DNA from: Bacteroides sp.
GTDB lineage: Bacteria > Bacteroidota > Bacteroidia > Bacteroidales > Muribaculaceae
DNA: 64,000 nucleotides
Reading direction: 5' to 3'
NCBI GenBank assembly: GCA_023663525.1
Contig: JAMPHF010000002.1
Location: forward strand, 809,440 to 873,439
Part shown: in pieces, positions 45,799 through 55,642 of the stretch
How the letters are laid out: the number at the start of each line of letters is the position of its first letter
How positions within the stretch are numbered: the stretch's first letter is position 1
Notes under the pieces: model-generated
What the model saw: the letters and a program-made list of their open reading frames with translations, nothing else
Databases searched by the model: none
What the model was told of the DNA's origin: nothing
Position numbers and translations under genes: made by a program

Positions 45799-46470
45799 AT
45801 GAAGAAAGCATTATTAATGAAGGAGTGGCTGAAGACCCGCCAGATTTTCCTGCTGGCGTTGCTGCTCGCGGTTGCAGTCACAGTCTATGCCGTCCTGATG
45901 ATGAACCGCATGATTGAACTGAGAGGTGTGGACCACCTGTGGCTTGTCATGCTTTTGAAGGACATGACTTTTGTCGATATAATCAAATATGCTCCGCTGG
46001 TTGCCGGAATTGCAATAGGCATTGCACAGATGGCGCCGGAGATGACACAGAAACGCCTCAAACTGACGCTCCATCTCCCCTACCCGCAGAATCAGCTCGT
46101 GGCACTCATGCTCCTTGTCGGTCTCGGCGAGCTTTTGGTCATCTTTTTGGTACAGGCTCTCATAATTGCCGTGTATGACCTCAACATCATGCCGGTTGAG
46201 ATGGTGAGCCGCGTCATGTTGACCACCGTCCCCTGGTTTCTTGCCGGTTTCACCGCCTATCTTTTCGTCACTTCCATCTGCCTTGAACACACATGGCTTC
46301 GCCGCATCATCATCGCACTCCTCGGAGTGGCTGTGCTGATGATTTTCTTCCTTCAGGCATCGCCGGAGGCCTACAACGGAATGATTCTGATTATGATTGC
46401 ATTTATAATTCTTCTCACTGCGCTGACATTCGGCTCAGTCATTCGGTTTAAGGAGGGCCGTCAGGATTAA
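45799..46470 (+). CDS. ABC transporter membrane subunit
   Basis: 223 residues, about six hydrophobic helices (FLLALLLAVAVTVYAVLMM; YAPLVAGIAIGIAQMAPEM; ALMLLVGLGELLVIFLVQAL; and three more near the C-terminus). The N-terminal MKKALLMKEWLKTRQ amphipathic start is typical of ABC-2 permeases. It would dimerise or pair with the DUF4857 protein around the ATPase encoded just upstream. Transport direction unknown. Confidence 0.8.
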   Translation: MKKALLMKEWLKTRQIFLLALLLAVAVTVYAVLMMNRMIELRGVDHLWLVMLLKDMTFVDIIKYAPLVAGIAIGIAQMAPEMTQKRLKLTLHLPYPQNQLVALMLLVGLGELLVIFLVQALIIAVYDLNIMPVEMVSRVMLTTVPWFLAGFTAYLFVTSICLEHTWLRRIIIALLGVAVLMIFFLQASPEAYNGMILIMIAFIILLTALTFGSVIRFKEGRQD

Positions 46471-46474
46471 AATT

Positions 46475-47713
46475 ATGAAAAAGTTTTATATGATTGTGAT
46501 TGTGGCCATTTCCATTATGGTCCTGTCATGGTTCCTGCCGTGGTTGTACTCCCTGATTCTCCCCTCGGCCGGGACTGACCCTTTCATTTCCTATTCGCCC
46601 GTCAGTGACAGTTTCATTGTCACCGAATATCATGGTGATGAGTCAACCACCATCCATGAGTTGCTCCCCGACAATACACTCGGTCCGGAACTGACCACGG
46701 AAGACCGCGACTCGCTTCTCCCCCAGATTTTCTACACACAGCTCATCGGTCATGAGCGTCTTCCGGACAGCATTAACGGTGTGAAAGTCGGCATACCTGA
46801 GTTCCGCCATAACGGTTGGAATTTTTCATCGCTTCCGCGCGACCTCAACAGGACGGATGCCGAAGTGTATCTCATCATGGAGTCAATGCCCGAACGCTTC
46901 GACCTTGAGGACCCCAAGGAGGTGTTCCGCTTCAAGGATGGGGATTTTGAGCTTATCGATATTAAAACCAATTCTGTGTTGGAGAAACGCAGCCGTAGGT
47001 TTGACGAGATTTTCAAGGATCGTGGCTTCAAACTGCCCATCAAAAGTGCTTCGGCAAATATCAGTACGCTGAAATCCTATGATGACGGTTATCTCCTTGC
47101 CGATGACAATGGCGACGCATATCATTTCAAGATGCAGGCAGGCCGTCCGTATATGGTGAAAATTCCGACCCCCGACTCAGTTAAAGTGAAACATGTGTTC
47201 ATTCTTGAAAAGACTGAGAAACGCCATCTTGGTCTCATGACTGATGAAAATGACAACTTCTATGTGATCGAGCGCGAGAATTACCGCGTCTATCCGCTTG
47301 CTGTCGGTAAGGTCAATCCCGAAAGAGACAGAATTTCGGTCGTTAAGAATCTTTTCAACTGGGTTGTCAGGATTTCAAACCCCGATGGTGTCCGCTGGGT
47401 CGCACTTGACTCCGAGGATTACAGCCCGAAGGGAAGCTATTCACGTACGAAGGAACTGACCGCTGCGCAGAAAGTGTCGGGCTACATCTTCCCGTTTGAC
47501 ATCTCATTCACCGACACGAGCGACTGCTATGCTTATCCTCGCATCAGCAACATCTCAGCAAAAGCCTTGATTCCGAACGTCATCCTCGCTGTGATTATCC
47601 TCGTGGTCTACCGCCGCCGCAGATGCACCACAGAGCTAACAGTGTGTGCGACCGCAGTGACAGTCGTGTTCGGAATATTCTCGTTCATACCCTTCCTCAT
47701 GATAAAAGATTAA
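46475..47713 (+). CDS. DUF4857-type membrane-anchored protein
   Basis: 412 residues. One N-terminal helix (MIVIVAISIMVLSWFLPWLY), a periplasmic domain of about 330 residues rich in beta strands with a propeller-like feel (YLLADDNGDAYHFKM; LGLMTDENDNFYVIER), and two C-terminal helices (LIPNVILAVIILVVY and VFGIFSFIPFLMI). I place it in DUF4857 from memory of its linkage with such ABC genes. It starts 4 bases after the permease stop, so it is very likely part of the transporter. Confidence 0.75.
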   Translation: MKKFYMIVIVAISIMVLSWFLPWLYSLILPSAGTDPFISYSPVSDSFIVTEYHGDESTTIHELLPDNTLGPELTTEDRDSLLPQIFYTQLIGHERLPDSINGVKVGIPEFRHNGWNFSSLPRDLNRTDAEVYLIMESMPERFDLEDPKEVFRFKDGDFELIDIKTNSVLEKRSRRFDEIFKDRGFKLPIKSASANISTLKSYDDGYLLADDNGDAYHFKMQAGRPYMVKIPTPDSVKVKHVFILEKTEKRHLGLMTDENDNFYVIERENYRVYPLAVGKVNPERDRISVVKNLFNWVVRISNPDGVRWVALDSEDYSPKGSYSRTKELTAAQKVSGYIFPFDISFTDTSDCYAYPRISNISAKALIPNVILAVIILVVYRRRRCTTELTVCATAVTVVFGIFSFIPFLMIKD

Positions 47714-47743
47714 AAATTAGAAACATACAAATAATCCTACACA

Positions 47744-48370
47744 ATGAAAAAAGCAACACTTTTCTCTATCTTCGCATTTGTCTGCATGATAATGGTTTCA
47801 TGCGGAAGTTCATCAAAGAGTGCTGACGAGGCAACCGCCAACGGCACTATTGACGTTGACCAAGTTCTCGCACAAGCCGACAATCTCGTCGGTGACACCA
47901 TCGTGATTGAGGGCGTATGCTCCCATCTCTGCGCACACGGCGGTCGCAAAGCCTTCATCGCAGGCTCAGCCGACAGCATCATGCTCCGTTGCGAGGCATT
48001 CCCGTTGATGGGTGAGGCATTCCCCAAGAGCATCATCCGCCGTCCCGTGCAAGTGAAAGGCATTCTCCGCGAGGAACGCATCGATGAAGCTGCAATTCAG
48101 GAAATGATCCGTCTCAACGAGGAAGCGACTGCAAAGGCTGCCCAGGCTGCGGCCGAAAATGGTGGCGACACCGCTGTTGAAAACAACGCAGAAAAGGAGA
48201 GCGGATGTGCAACAGAGCGCACAGCCAAAGGTCAGCGCAATCTCGTGACATTCGAGGAGCGCATGAACGACTTCCGCGCAAAGATCGCCGAGCGTCAGGC
48301 CAAGGAAGGCAAGCCTTACCTGTCATACTACTATCTCGACGCCATCTCCTACGATGTGCTCCCCGAATAA
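47744..48370 (+). CDS. Small lipoprotein with C-x-H-x-C-x-H strand, last gene of the operon
   Basis: 208 residues. Lipobox MVSC with Cys20, then a Ser-rich linker. A compact beta domain (about 35-115) resembles an OB-type fold, VDQVLAQADNLVGDTIVIEG. It is followed by C59-S-H61-L-C63-A-H65-GG: four potential metal ligands at alternate positions of one strand. An Ala/Glu-rich helical linker and a conserved C-terminal block (KEGKPYLSYYYLDAISYDV) complete it. Periplasmic, membrane anchored. Metal binding is inferred only from residue spacing. A strong bidirectional terminator follows. Confidence 0.8.
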   Translation: MKKATLFSIFAFVCMIMVSCGSSSKSADEATANGTIDVDQVLAQADNLVGDTIVIEGVCSHLCAHGGRKAFIAGSADSIMLRCEAFPLMGEAFPKSIIRRPVQVKGILREERIDEAAIQEMIRLNEEATAKAAQAAAENGGDTAVENNAEKESGCATERTAKGQRNLVTFEERMNDFRAKIAERQAKEGKPYLSYYYLDAISYDVLPE

Positions 48371-48408
48371 TGCTCCCTGAATAATCAGCACGCATAACCA
48401 AACAACAA

Positions 48409-48459
48409 AAAAGCAAAGAAAATCGCTTCCGATTCCCGGAAGCGATTTTCTTTGCTTTT
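48409..48459. terminator. Bidirectional terminator between the ABC operon and groEL
   Basis: Perfect 23-base inverted repeat (48409-48431 and 48437-48459, loop ATTCC) with T runs on both strands, between convergent genes. Confidence 0.95.
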
Positions 48460-48465
48460 ATCATT

Positions 48466-48490
48466 CCGCACGACTTCAGAAGTCGTGCGG
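48466..48490. terminator. Second hairpin next to the groEL stop
   Basis: CCGCACGACTTC (48466-48477) and GAAGTCGTGCGG (48479-48490) form a perfect palindrome just 3' of groEL on the minus strand. It has no T run of its own; it may strengthen termination or protect the groEL 3' end. Confidence 0.6.
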
Positions 48491-48512
48491 GAATTTACTT
48501 ATCGGATGGATT

Positions 48513-50156
<1,644 letters not shown>

Positions 50157-50211
50157 CTAATTGTATTAAGGGTTTTCTGTATATTATATCTTTATTTCCC
50201 GAAGCAAACAA

Positions 50212-50487
50212 TTACTTTTCGAGAATAGCCAGAATGTCACTCTGACGCATGATGAGATACTTTGTTCCGTCGAGTTCAACCTCCGAACCGGCATACTTGC
50301 CGAAAAGCACCTCATCGCCGGCCTTCACGACCATTTCCTCATCCTTCGTACCGTTGCCGGTAGCGATTACCTCACCACGGAGGGGCTTTTCCTTTGCCGT
50401 ATCGGGGATGATGATACCGGCGGCTGTTACTTCTTCAGCAGGAGTGGGGCTTATCAGCACTCTGTCAGCTAATGGCTTGATATTCAT
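50212..50487 (-). CDS. groES: Co-chaperonin GroES
   Basis: 91 residues. [20 protein letters not shown] start, mobile loop region [15 protein letters not shown], and the [18 protein letters not shown] core are all typical. Caps GroEL. First gene of groESL. Its upstream region has a sigma-54-like element (50566-50580) and no recognisable TAnnTTTG box, which points to special control. Confidence 0.97.
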   Translation of the reverse strand: MNIKPLADRVLISPTPAEEVTAAGIIIPDTAKEKPLRGEVIATGNGTKDEEMVVKAGDEVLFGKYAGSEVELDGTKYLIMRQSDILAILEK

Positions 50488-50565
50488 AGTTGCTTATATT
50501 GTTATTTGGTTAATTGATGATTTAATTCTTGTAGGTATTGATTCCAATATCTGTTTCATGATATC

Positions 50566-50580
50566 GCATAAACCGTGCCA
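50566..50580 (-). promoter_or_regulatory. Sigma-54-like -24/-12 promoter of groESL
   Basis: Minus strand TGGCAC (50580-50575), GGTTT spacer, ATGC (50569-50566). The invariant GG and GC dinucleotides are both present at the right distance. It lies about 80 bases before the groES ATG. Confidence 0.5.
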
Positions 50581-50590
50581 AAGGCGAGCA

Positions 50591-50610
50591 TTGTCAGTCA
50601 GGACTGACAA
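50591..50610. promoter_or_regulatory. Palindromic motif upstream of groES
   Basis: TTGTCAGTC-AG-GACTGACAA is an almost perfect 20-base palindrome, followed by a further TGACA-AAA-TGTCC half-site pair to about 50617. It lies 11 bases upstream of the -24 element. Not the CIRCE sequence. A similar 20-mer occurs upstream of clpC. Confidence 0.5.
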
Positions 50611-50799
50611 AATGTCCTAAAAACAACTCACGCTATCGGACACGTGACATCATCGGCACTCCAAGCCGACAATCACAAATGAAACAAGCGGCCATCCGAT
50701 TTGGTTCACTCTATCCCGCCGACTGTCAATCGGGCTACAGGATAAAAATCAATAAAATTTGTAAAACTAAAATAGCAAAAGGTATGTGACAACCCTCTG

Positions 50800-51510
50800 T
50801 CACAATGCAGAAGCGATGACTTCGCGCGACTCCTCCATCAGACGACCAAGGTCATGACCGCCGGGCGACGGCAAAATCGGCTTATGGATGGTCAGATGGA
50901 TGTGACCGGGGACAGGCATCAATTTGAAACGCGGAAGCACCTTGAACGCACCGTCGATGGTCAGAGGGACGACAGGTAGACTGAACTCAACGGCAAGACG
51001 GAATGCACCGCGCTTGAACGGCCGCATCTGTCCGTCCCATGTCCTTGCCCCCTCGGGGAAGACCACGAGCGACATGCCTCCACTCAGCAATTTCTCCGCC
51101 TTTTCCATTGTGTGGCGTGTGGCCGAGGGGGATGAGTTATCGACAAAAATCTGACGCGCCCACCCGCAGGCCCAGCCGACAAAAGGAATCTTGCGCAGGC
51201 TCTGCTTCATCATCCAGCGGAAATTATGACCCAAATAGCCATATACGGTGAATATGTCGTATGCACCCTGATGGTTGGCCACAAACACATAGCTGACGTT
51301 GGGATCAATGTTCTCACGTCCGCTCACTGTGACCTTGACAAACGCGAGCCAGCAGAACAATCTCGACCATAAAATCTCAGGATAATATCCCCACCATCGA
51401 CCAAACCCGAGGGCAGAGCCGATGACAGTCACAACTGCGGTGATAATCGTAGCCACTATCAAGAGAGGACACATCACCAACACCTGGTATATACGATAGA
51501 GAACAAGCAT
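50800..51510 (-). CDS. plsC: 1-acyl-sn-glycerol-3-phosphate acyltransferase
   Basis: 236 residues from the ATG at 51510. Converts lysophosphatidate to phosphatidate at the inner membrane. N-terminal helices (VLVMCPLLIVATIITAVV), acyltransferase motif I NHQGAYD (about 76-82), motif III FPEGART (about 149-155), and a VPLTIDG block. The frame extends to 51621, but the promoter -7 box (51550-51543) lies within that extension and fixes the later start. Monocistronic, downstream of the tRNA-Thr gene. Confidence 0.9.
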   Translation of the reverse strand: MLVLYRIYQVLVMCPLLIVATIITAVVTVIGSALGFGRWWGYYPEILWSRLFCWLAFVKVTVSGRENIDPNVSYVFVANHQGAYDIFTVYGYLGHNFRWMMKQSLRKIPFVGWACGWARQIFVDNSSPSATRHTMEKAEKLLSGGMSLVVFPEGARTWDGQMRPFKRGAFRLAVEFSLPVVPLTIDGAFKVLPRFKLMPVPGHIHLTIHKPILPSPGGHDLGRLMEESREVIASAL

Positions 51511-51542
51511 GAACCGAAAAAAGCGTTTAGGATTATATGTCA

Positions 51543-51574
51543 CAAAAATACACAAAATCCTTAAAAACATCAAA
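51543..51574 (-). promoter_or_regulatory. plsC promoter
   Basis: Minus strand TTTG (51574-51571), 20-base spacer, TATTTTTG (51550-51543); leader about 27 bases. Confidence 0.7.
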
Positions 51575-51639
51575 AAATGTGCAAAATTCTCACTCACGCA
51601 CCCGGATATTACCGCAGACACGACGATGTCATCAACGGC

Positions 51640-51697
51640 ATAAAATCAGTCAGGATGTTGCCACTAATCCAAGTGTCAACATCCTGACTGATTTTAT
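51640..51697 (-). terminator. Terminator of tRNA-Thr
   Basis: Perfect 21-base inverted repeat (51640-51660 and 51677-51697), with further CACT/AGTG pairing inside, starting 3 bases after the tRNA 3' end on the minus strand. Confidence 0.85.
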
Positions 51698-51700
51698 CTG

Positions 51701-51774
51701 AGCCGCGAGTGGGACTCGAACCCACGACCTTTTCGTTACGAATGAAATGCTCTAACCAACTGAGCTATTGCGGC
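51701..51774 (-). tRNA. tRNA-Thr (anticodon CGT)
   Basis: 74-base cloverleaf on the minus strand. D arm GCTCAGTTGGTTAGAGC, anticodon loop TTCGTAA giving CGT (reads ACG), T arm GTGGG-TTCGAGT-CCCAC. CCA is not encoded. Two stem positions are A/C mismatches: acceptor pair 6-67 and anticodon-stem pair 31-39. Confidence 0.93.
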
Positions 51775-51826
51775 TTGAATGGAAGTATGCGCTCAACCTA
51801 ACCGTATGCGTCATACTTTCCGAATG

Positions 51827-51834
51827 CAAAGGTA
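51827..51834 (-). promoter_or_regulatory. tRNA-Thr -7 promoter box
   Basis: TACCTTTG on the minus strand, about 53 bases before the tRNA 5' end. Confidence 0.55.
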
Positions 51835-51945
51835 GTGATTTTTTCTGATTTCTCAGTATGATTCCACCTCAGAATCACACTTACGATTGATTTTTTACAA
51901 AACGCTGCAAAATCCTACCGGTCTCTTACGGGCGATCAGGCCAAT

Positions 51946-53370
51946 CTATTTCCCCAAAATCTGTTTCGTGAAGGTGAAGACAATCTTGGCCTTGTCAAAA
52001 TTCAGCTTGCCCATGACTGGCTCGGTGACGTATGGGGTGATGGAGCTAACCTGGGTGGATGTGCTGTTATATCCGTTATAAATGTTCCAATAACTGTTGT
52101 TTGAGGAACTGGTAAAGAACGACACCAACGCCGGGCAAATCACAAACTCCTCATCTTCAGCGGTCACTGAGTCCTTATCCATCAAATCCATTATATAATC
52201 TCGCATAGCGGAGAATGTATAGGATTTCGTTGCGGAATTATATGACGCATAAAACGATGATACATCATCATTGAGCTGCGTCCCGGAGAAAAATTTTGAT
52301 TTGTCAGTCTTCTTGACCAGAAGAATATAGGGAGGCGGATTCAGACCGTAGTCATTTGATATTCCGTCGACAGGTATTGAAAGCGACAGACTGTTGACCA
52401 CCGACAGAGGATTGCTCTGCTCCTTGTAGCGGCGGATAACCTCAGCGGCAGGGAAACGGAACTCTACGTCGTAACCAATCGGACCAACGAGGATGGCCTC
52501 TCCCGCATTAGCGCGCTGACGAAGCACCTCCGACATGGTGTAGGTGATGTTATTATTCGTAATAATCTCAGGCGTGACAGCGAGATACGTTCCCGTGCCA
52601 TGAAGGATGGTGTCACGCTGCGGATCCGTGTCAGGGATAGGCTGCTTGGAACGGTAGTACACGTTGATCATATTGCTGACAATGCGTGTGACACGTCCTG
52701 CACCGAAAGAATTGGCGATGTACAACCCCGGAAACCATTTTGAGAACTGCTGCGGAGTGCTGAATGTCGATGGATTGGTCTTGAACTCGTTGTAGAGATC
52801 CACACCAATCTGTCTCGGCAAGGTAATAAATATATCCTTGTATATATGACCGGAATTGTCAGCCCCTACTCCTTCAGCTCCATCTATGAGACCGGAATAC
52901 GTGGTCGAGCCGAGCAATTTTGACGAGTCGTAAGTGCCGGCAGGATTATGGTCGCTATATATCGGGGAAGTCAGCTCAGTCGTGAGCGGATAGACCGACA
53001 CCCCCATCGGGACAACGGAGTCACCGGCAAACCCGTCCTTATACATTGTCAGCACGAGTTTGACCGAATCGATATAGTCAGGAGTCACACCGACAGTGTC
53101 GATATACGATGACGGCATATACTGACAGACGATGTCGCTCGTCAACGCTCCATAGCCCTGTGCATCAATCTTGCCGAGAAGCTGAAGTACTGTGCGGGAC
53201 TGCACGAGGTCATTGCTGACCGCGCGACCTGAGACGGTGAAAGCGGAATCTATTATGATTTCAACCTCATCCTGCACGAGACTGCTCCCGGTAGTGGAAG
53301 CTGTCTCATCGCATGAGGCCACTGCCATGGCGGCTACAAGGGCTGCTGAAAGCAGAATTGTTTTTTTCAT
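51946..53370 (-). CDS. DUF4270 lipoprotein
   Basis: 474 residues. Lipobox VASC with Cys20 followed by DETAST, an acidic start consistent with outer-membrane or surface location. The mature protein is a beta-rich DUF4270 domain, with DSAFTVSGRAVSNDLVQSRT near the start and repeated V-x-L-T-M-Y and Y-P-L strands. Function unknown; common in Bacteroidota next to the glycogen-synthase-like gene, which starts upstream and ends 41 bases before this one, so an operon is likely. Confidence 0.85.
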   Translation of the reverse strand: MKKTILLSAALVAAMAVASCDETASTTGSSLVQDEVEIIIDSAFTVSGRAVSNDLVQSRTVLQLLGKIDAQGYGALTSDIVCQYMPSSYIDTVGVTPDYIDSVKLVLTMYKDGFAGDSVVPMGVSVYPLTTELTSPIYSDHNPAGTYDSSKLLGSTTYSGLIDGAEGVGADNSGHIYKDIFITLPRQIGVDLYNEFKTNPSTFSTPQQFSKWFPGLYIANSFGAGRVTRIVSNMINVYYRSKQPIPDTDPQRDTILHGTGTYLAVTPEIITNNNITYTMSEVLRQRANAGEAILVGPIGYDVEFRFPAAEVIRRYKEQSNPLSVVNSLSLSIPVDGISNDYGLNPPPYILLVKKTDKSKFFSGTQLNDDVSSFYASYNSATKSYTFSAMRDYIMDLMDKDSVTAEDEEFVICPALVSFFTSSSNNSYWNIYNGYNSTSTQVSSITPYVTEPVMGKLNFDKAKIVFTFTKQILGK

Positions 53371-53411
53371 CTGTTTGAAGTTAGTTATTGAGAGAGGTTT
53401 CAGAGTGTGTC

Positions 53412-54233
53412 TCAGTCTTCCTCACCGAGAAGTGTGCGGTAAAAGGCCGTGTATGTCTCGACACGACTGTCATCATCAGAATACGGGAGGAACGGCTTGC
53501 CTGATTTGGCGGCATATTCTACGAGCGCGGGATCCACATCGGGAGTCACCTGAATGACGGCATCGGCATAGTCGATGGCGAGGCGGTTGAGAGTGGCGAA
53601 GTCCACAGGCTCGTCGCCCAACTGCTGAAGGTCAGCCTCCGTAAAGTCACTCATCATCAACTTCTCCTTGAATCTCGGATCGAGCGTGCCGTCGAAATGC
53701 TCCGGCTGAAGCGCATAGACAATCTTAGAGTCACGGAAAGTGGGATCATCGGCATACTTGCGGCGGAGATACAACGGCGCGAGTGCCGACACCCAACCGC
53801 TGCAGTGGATCACCGCCGGCTGCCAACGCAGCTTCTTGACAGTCTCCGCCACGCCCATGGTGAAGAACATGATGCGCTCATCATTGTCAGCGGCAAGCAC
53901 ATCAGTCTCAAGACCCTTGCCCGGCAGAGGCTGGAAATAATCGTCATTGTCAATGAAATATACCTGCATTCTCGATGGAAGCAGCGTTGCGACCTTGATG
54001 ATCAGCGGATGGTCGGTGTCATCAATGATGAGATTCATGCCTGACAGGCGTATGACCTCGTGAAGTTGATTGCGACGCTCGTTGATGCAACCGTATTTCG
54101 GGGTGAATGTCCTCACCTCAAACTCTTTGCCGTGGATTCCTTGGGGAACGTCGCGACCAAGCACCGACATTGGGGTGTCAGGGAGATAAGGTGATACTTC
54201 CTGAGAGATGAAAAGTACTTTTTTTGACTCCAT
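53412..54233 (-). CDS. Glycogen/starch synthase-like protein (GT5 N-terminal domain only)
   Basis: 273 residues matching the N-terminal Rossmann domain of GT5 glycogen synthase: KVLFISQEVSPYLPDTPMSV at the start (in place of the E-x-x-P-x-x-K-x-G-G-L-A-D motif), then VRTFTPKYGCINERRNQLHE and VIHCSGWVSALAPLYLR. The C-terminal nucleotide-sugar-binding domain is absent, so classical synthase activity is doubtful. The truncation looks native, not broken: the frame ends cleanly and the order with DUF4270 is typical for the order. Role unknown. Confidence 0.85.
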   Translation of the reverse strand: MESKKVLFISQEVSPYLPDTPMSVLGRDVPQGIHGKEFEVRTFTPKYGCINERRNQLHEVIRLSGMNLIIDDTDHPLIIKVATLLPSRMQVYFIDNDDYFQPLPGKGLETDVLAADNDERIMFFTMGVAETVKKLRWQPAVIHCSGWVSALAPLYLRRKYADDPTFRDSKIVYALQPEHFDGTLDPRFKEKLMMSDFTEADLQQLGDEPVDFATLNRLAIDYADAVIQVTPDVDPALVEYAAKSGKPFLPYSDDDSRVETYTAFYRTLLGEED

Positions 54234-54345
54234 GCAGGGTTAGATAGACTTTTATGAACCTAAGTGAGAGCAGAAAGCAGACCGACCGAAGCCAAACAAT
54301 GCTCCGAACTCTATGCGCTAGTTCTTTGTTATGTGATTTGGATTG

Positions 54346-54353
54346 CAAAGTTA
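54346..54353 (-). promoter_or_regulatory. -7 promoter box of the GT5-like/DUF4270 operon
   Basis: TAACTTTG on the minus strand, about 113 bases before the ATG at 54233, divergent from the rpoD promoter. Confidence 0.55.
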
Positions 54354-54458
54354 CAAATAATTTTTCATTTTTCCCACTTCATGCGCAGTTTAGGAACGAT
54401 TTTTCGACCGGAAGCACATTAGAGAGCGTCAATCCGCGCGGATTTAGAGTTTTTTAAT

Positions 54459-54489
54459 TTTGACATCAGCCGAAAAATTACTACCTTTG
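54459..54489 (+). promoter_or_regulatory. rpoD promoter
   Basis: TTTG (54459-54462), 19-base spacer, TACCTTTG (54482-54489): the best match to the Bacteroidota consensus in the window. Leader about 20 bases. Confidence 0.8.
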
Positions 54490-54515
54490 CACGAATTATC
54501 TGCTACAAGTAGAAC

Positions 54516-55376
54516 ATGAGACAATTAAAAATCACTAAATCAATCACCAACCGTGAAAGCGCGTCGCTCGACAAGTTCCTTCAGGAAATCGGTCGAGAGG
54601 AGTTGATCTCCGTTGAGGAGGAGGTCGAACTCGCCCAGCGCATTCACCAGGGAGATCAAAGAGCTCTCGACAAACTCGTCCGTGCCAACCTCCGCTTCGT
54701 TGTATCGGTTGCAAAGCAGTATCAGAACCAGGGACTAAGCCTCCCGGACCTCATCAACGAAGGCAATCTCGGCTTGATTAAAGCGGCACAGAAGTTTGAC
54801 GAGACCCGTGGTTTCAAGTTTATCTCCTACGCCGTATGGTGGATCAGACAATCCATCCTCCAGGCACTCGCTGAGCAGAGCCGTATCGTCCGCCTGCCTC
54901 TCAATCAGGTCGGCTCCCTCAACAAAATCAGCAAGGCACTCTCAAAATTCGAGCAGGAAAACGAACGCCGCCCCTCGCCCGAGGAGCTTGCAGAAAAGCT
55001 CGATGTGCCGGTTGACAAAATCGCGGACACCCTGAAAGTTTCAGGCCGTCACATCTCAGTTGACGCCCCCTTCGTCGAAGGCGAGGACAACAGCCTCCTT
55101 GATGTGCTCACCAACGACGACTCCCCTATGGCTGATGCGACACTCACACAGGAATCACTCTCAAAAGAAGTGGAACGCGCTCTCAAGCAGCTCCATGACC
55201 GCGAGCGCGAAATCCTCAAGATGTTCTTTGGCATCGGCTGTCAGGAAATGACCCTCGAAGAAATCGGTGCGAAATTTGACCTTACACGCGAGCGTGTACG
55301 TCAGATTAAGGAAAAAGCAATCCGCAGGCTCAAAGGGCAGAAAAGCCATCTGCTCAAAGCGTATCTCGGACAATAA
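54516..55376 (+). CDS. rpoD: Primary sigma factor RpoD (sigma-ABfr type)
   Basis: 286 residues. Region 1.2 starts near [20 protein letters not shown], region 2 has [20 protein letters not shown] and [19 protein letters not shown], region 3 [10 protein letters not shown], and region 4 [20 protein letters not shown]. It lacks region 1.1 and the large non-conserved insert of E. coli sigma-70, as is normal for the housekeeping sigma of Bacteroidota, which reads the TTTG/TAnnTTTG promoters seen throughout this window. Confidence 0.96.
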   Translation: MRQLKITKSITNRESASLDKFLQEIGREELISVEEEVELAQRIHQGDQRALDKLVRANLRFVVSVAKQYQNQGLSLPDLINEGNLGLIKAAQKFDETRGFKFISYAVWWIRQSILQALAEQSRIVRLPLNQVGSLNKISKALSKFEQENERRPSPEELAEKLDVPVDKIADTLKVSGRHISVDAPFVEGEDNSLLDVLTNDDSPMADATLTQESLSKEVERALKQLHDREREILKMFFGIGCQEMTLEEIGAKFDLTRERVRQIKEKAIRRLKGQKSHLLKAYLGQ

Positions 55377-55475
55377 CCCGGACACACTGACGCGAGCGAC
55401 CGTCAACCCGTCAACATCGGGAATGTCGCGCCGCTCATTGCCTGCCCCATGCAAACCGCACACGAATCAGCTCCA

Positions 55476-55506
55476 AAGGCCGCGAGGTGAGAACCTGCGC
55501 GGCCTT
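55476..55506 (+). terminator. Hairpin downstream of rpoD
   Basis: AAGGCCGCG (55476-55484) pairs with CGCGGCCTT (55498-55506), 100 bases after the rpoD stop. No T run follows, so it is a weak terminator call. Confidence 0.45.
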
Positions 55507-55642
55507 AAACTTTACATCGCCTTAAATTTCATGCCCCGAATCCCGGATTACATAGATTTACGGATATAAAATTATATATGTATGCACTAATCCGGAATCG
55601 GACTTCATTAATTCATCACCAATCATCCCCCGCTCCAATCAA

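Larger units (their letters stand above)
50488..50799. other. Intergenic region upstream of groES
   Basis: About 310 bases: groES leader, the sigma-54-like element, the palindrome, and from 50620 to 50780 an AT-rich stretch with no feature recognised. A small TGTGAC/GTCACA hairpin (50785-50804) overlaps the plsC stop and may end plsC transcription. Confidence 0.5.

Noticed and set aside
50566..50617. CIRCE element for HrcA upstream of groES
   Set aside because: The sequence is not TTAGCACTC-N9-GAGTGCTAA; spacing and bases differ.
53412..54233. Pseudogene call for the short glycogen-synthase-like gene
   Set aside because: The frame is clean, no remnant of the second domain lies downstream, and the short form next to DUF4270 is usual in Bacteroidales.
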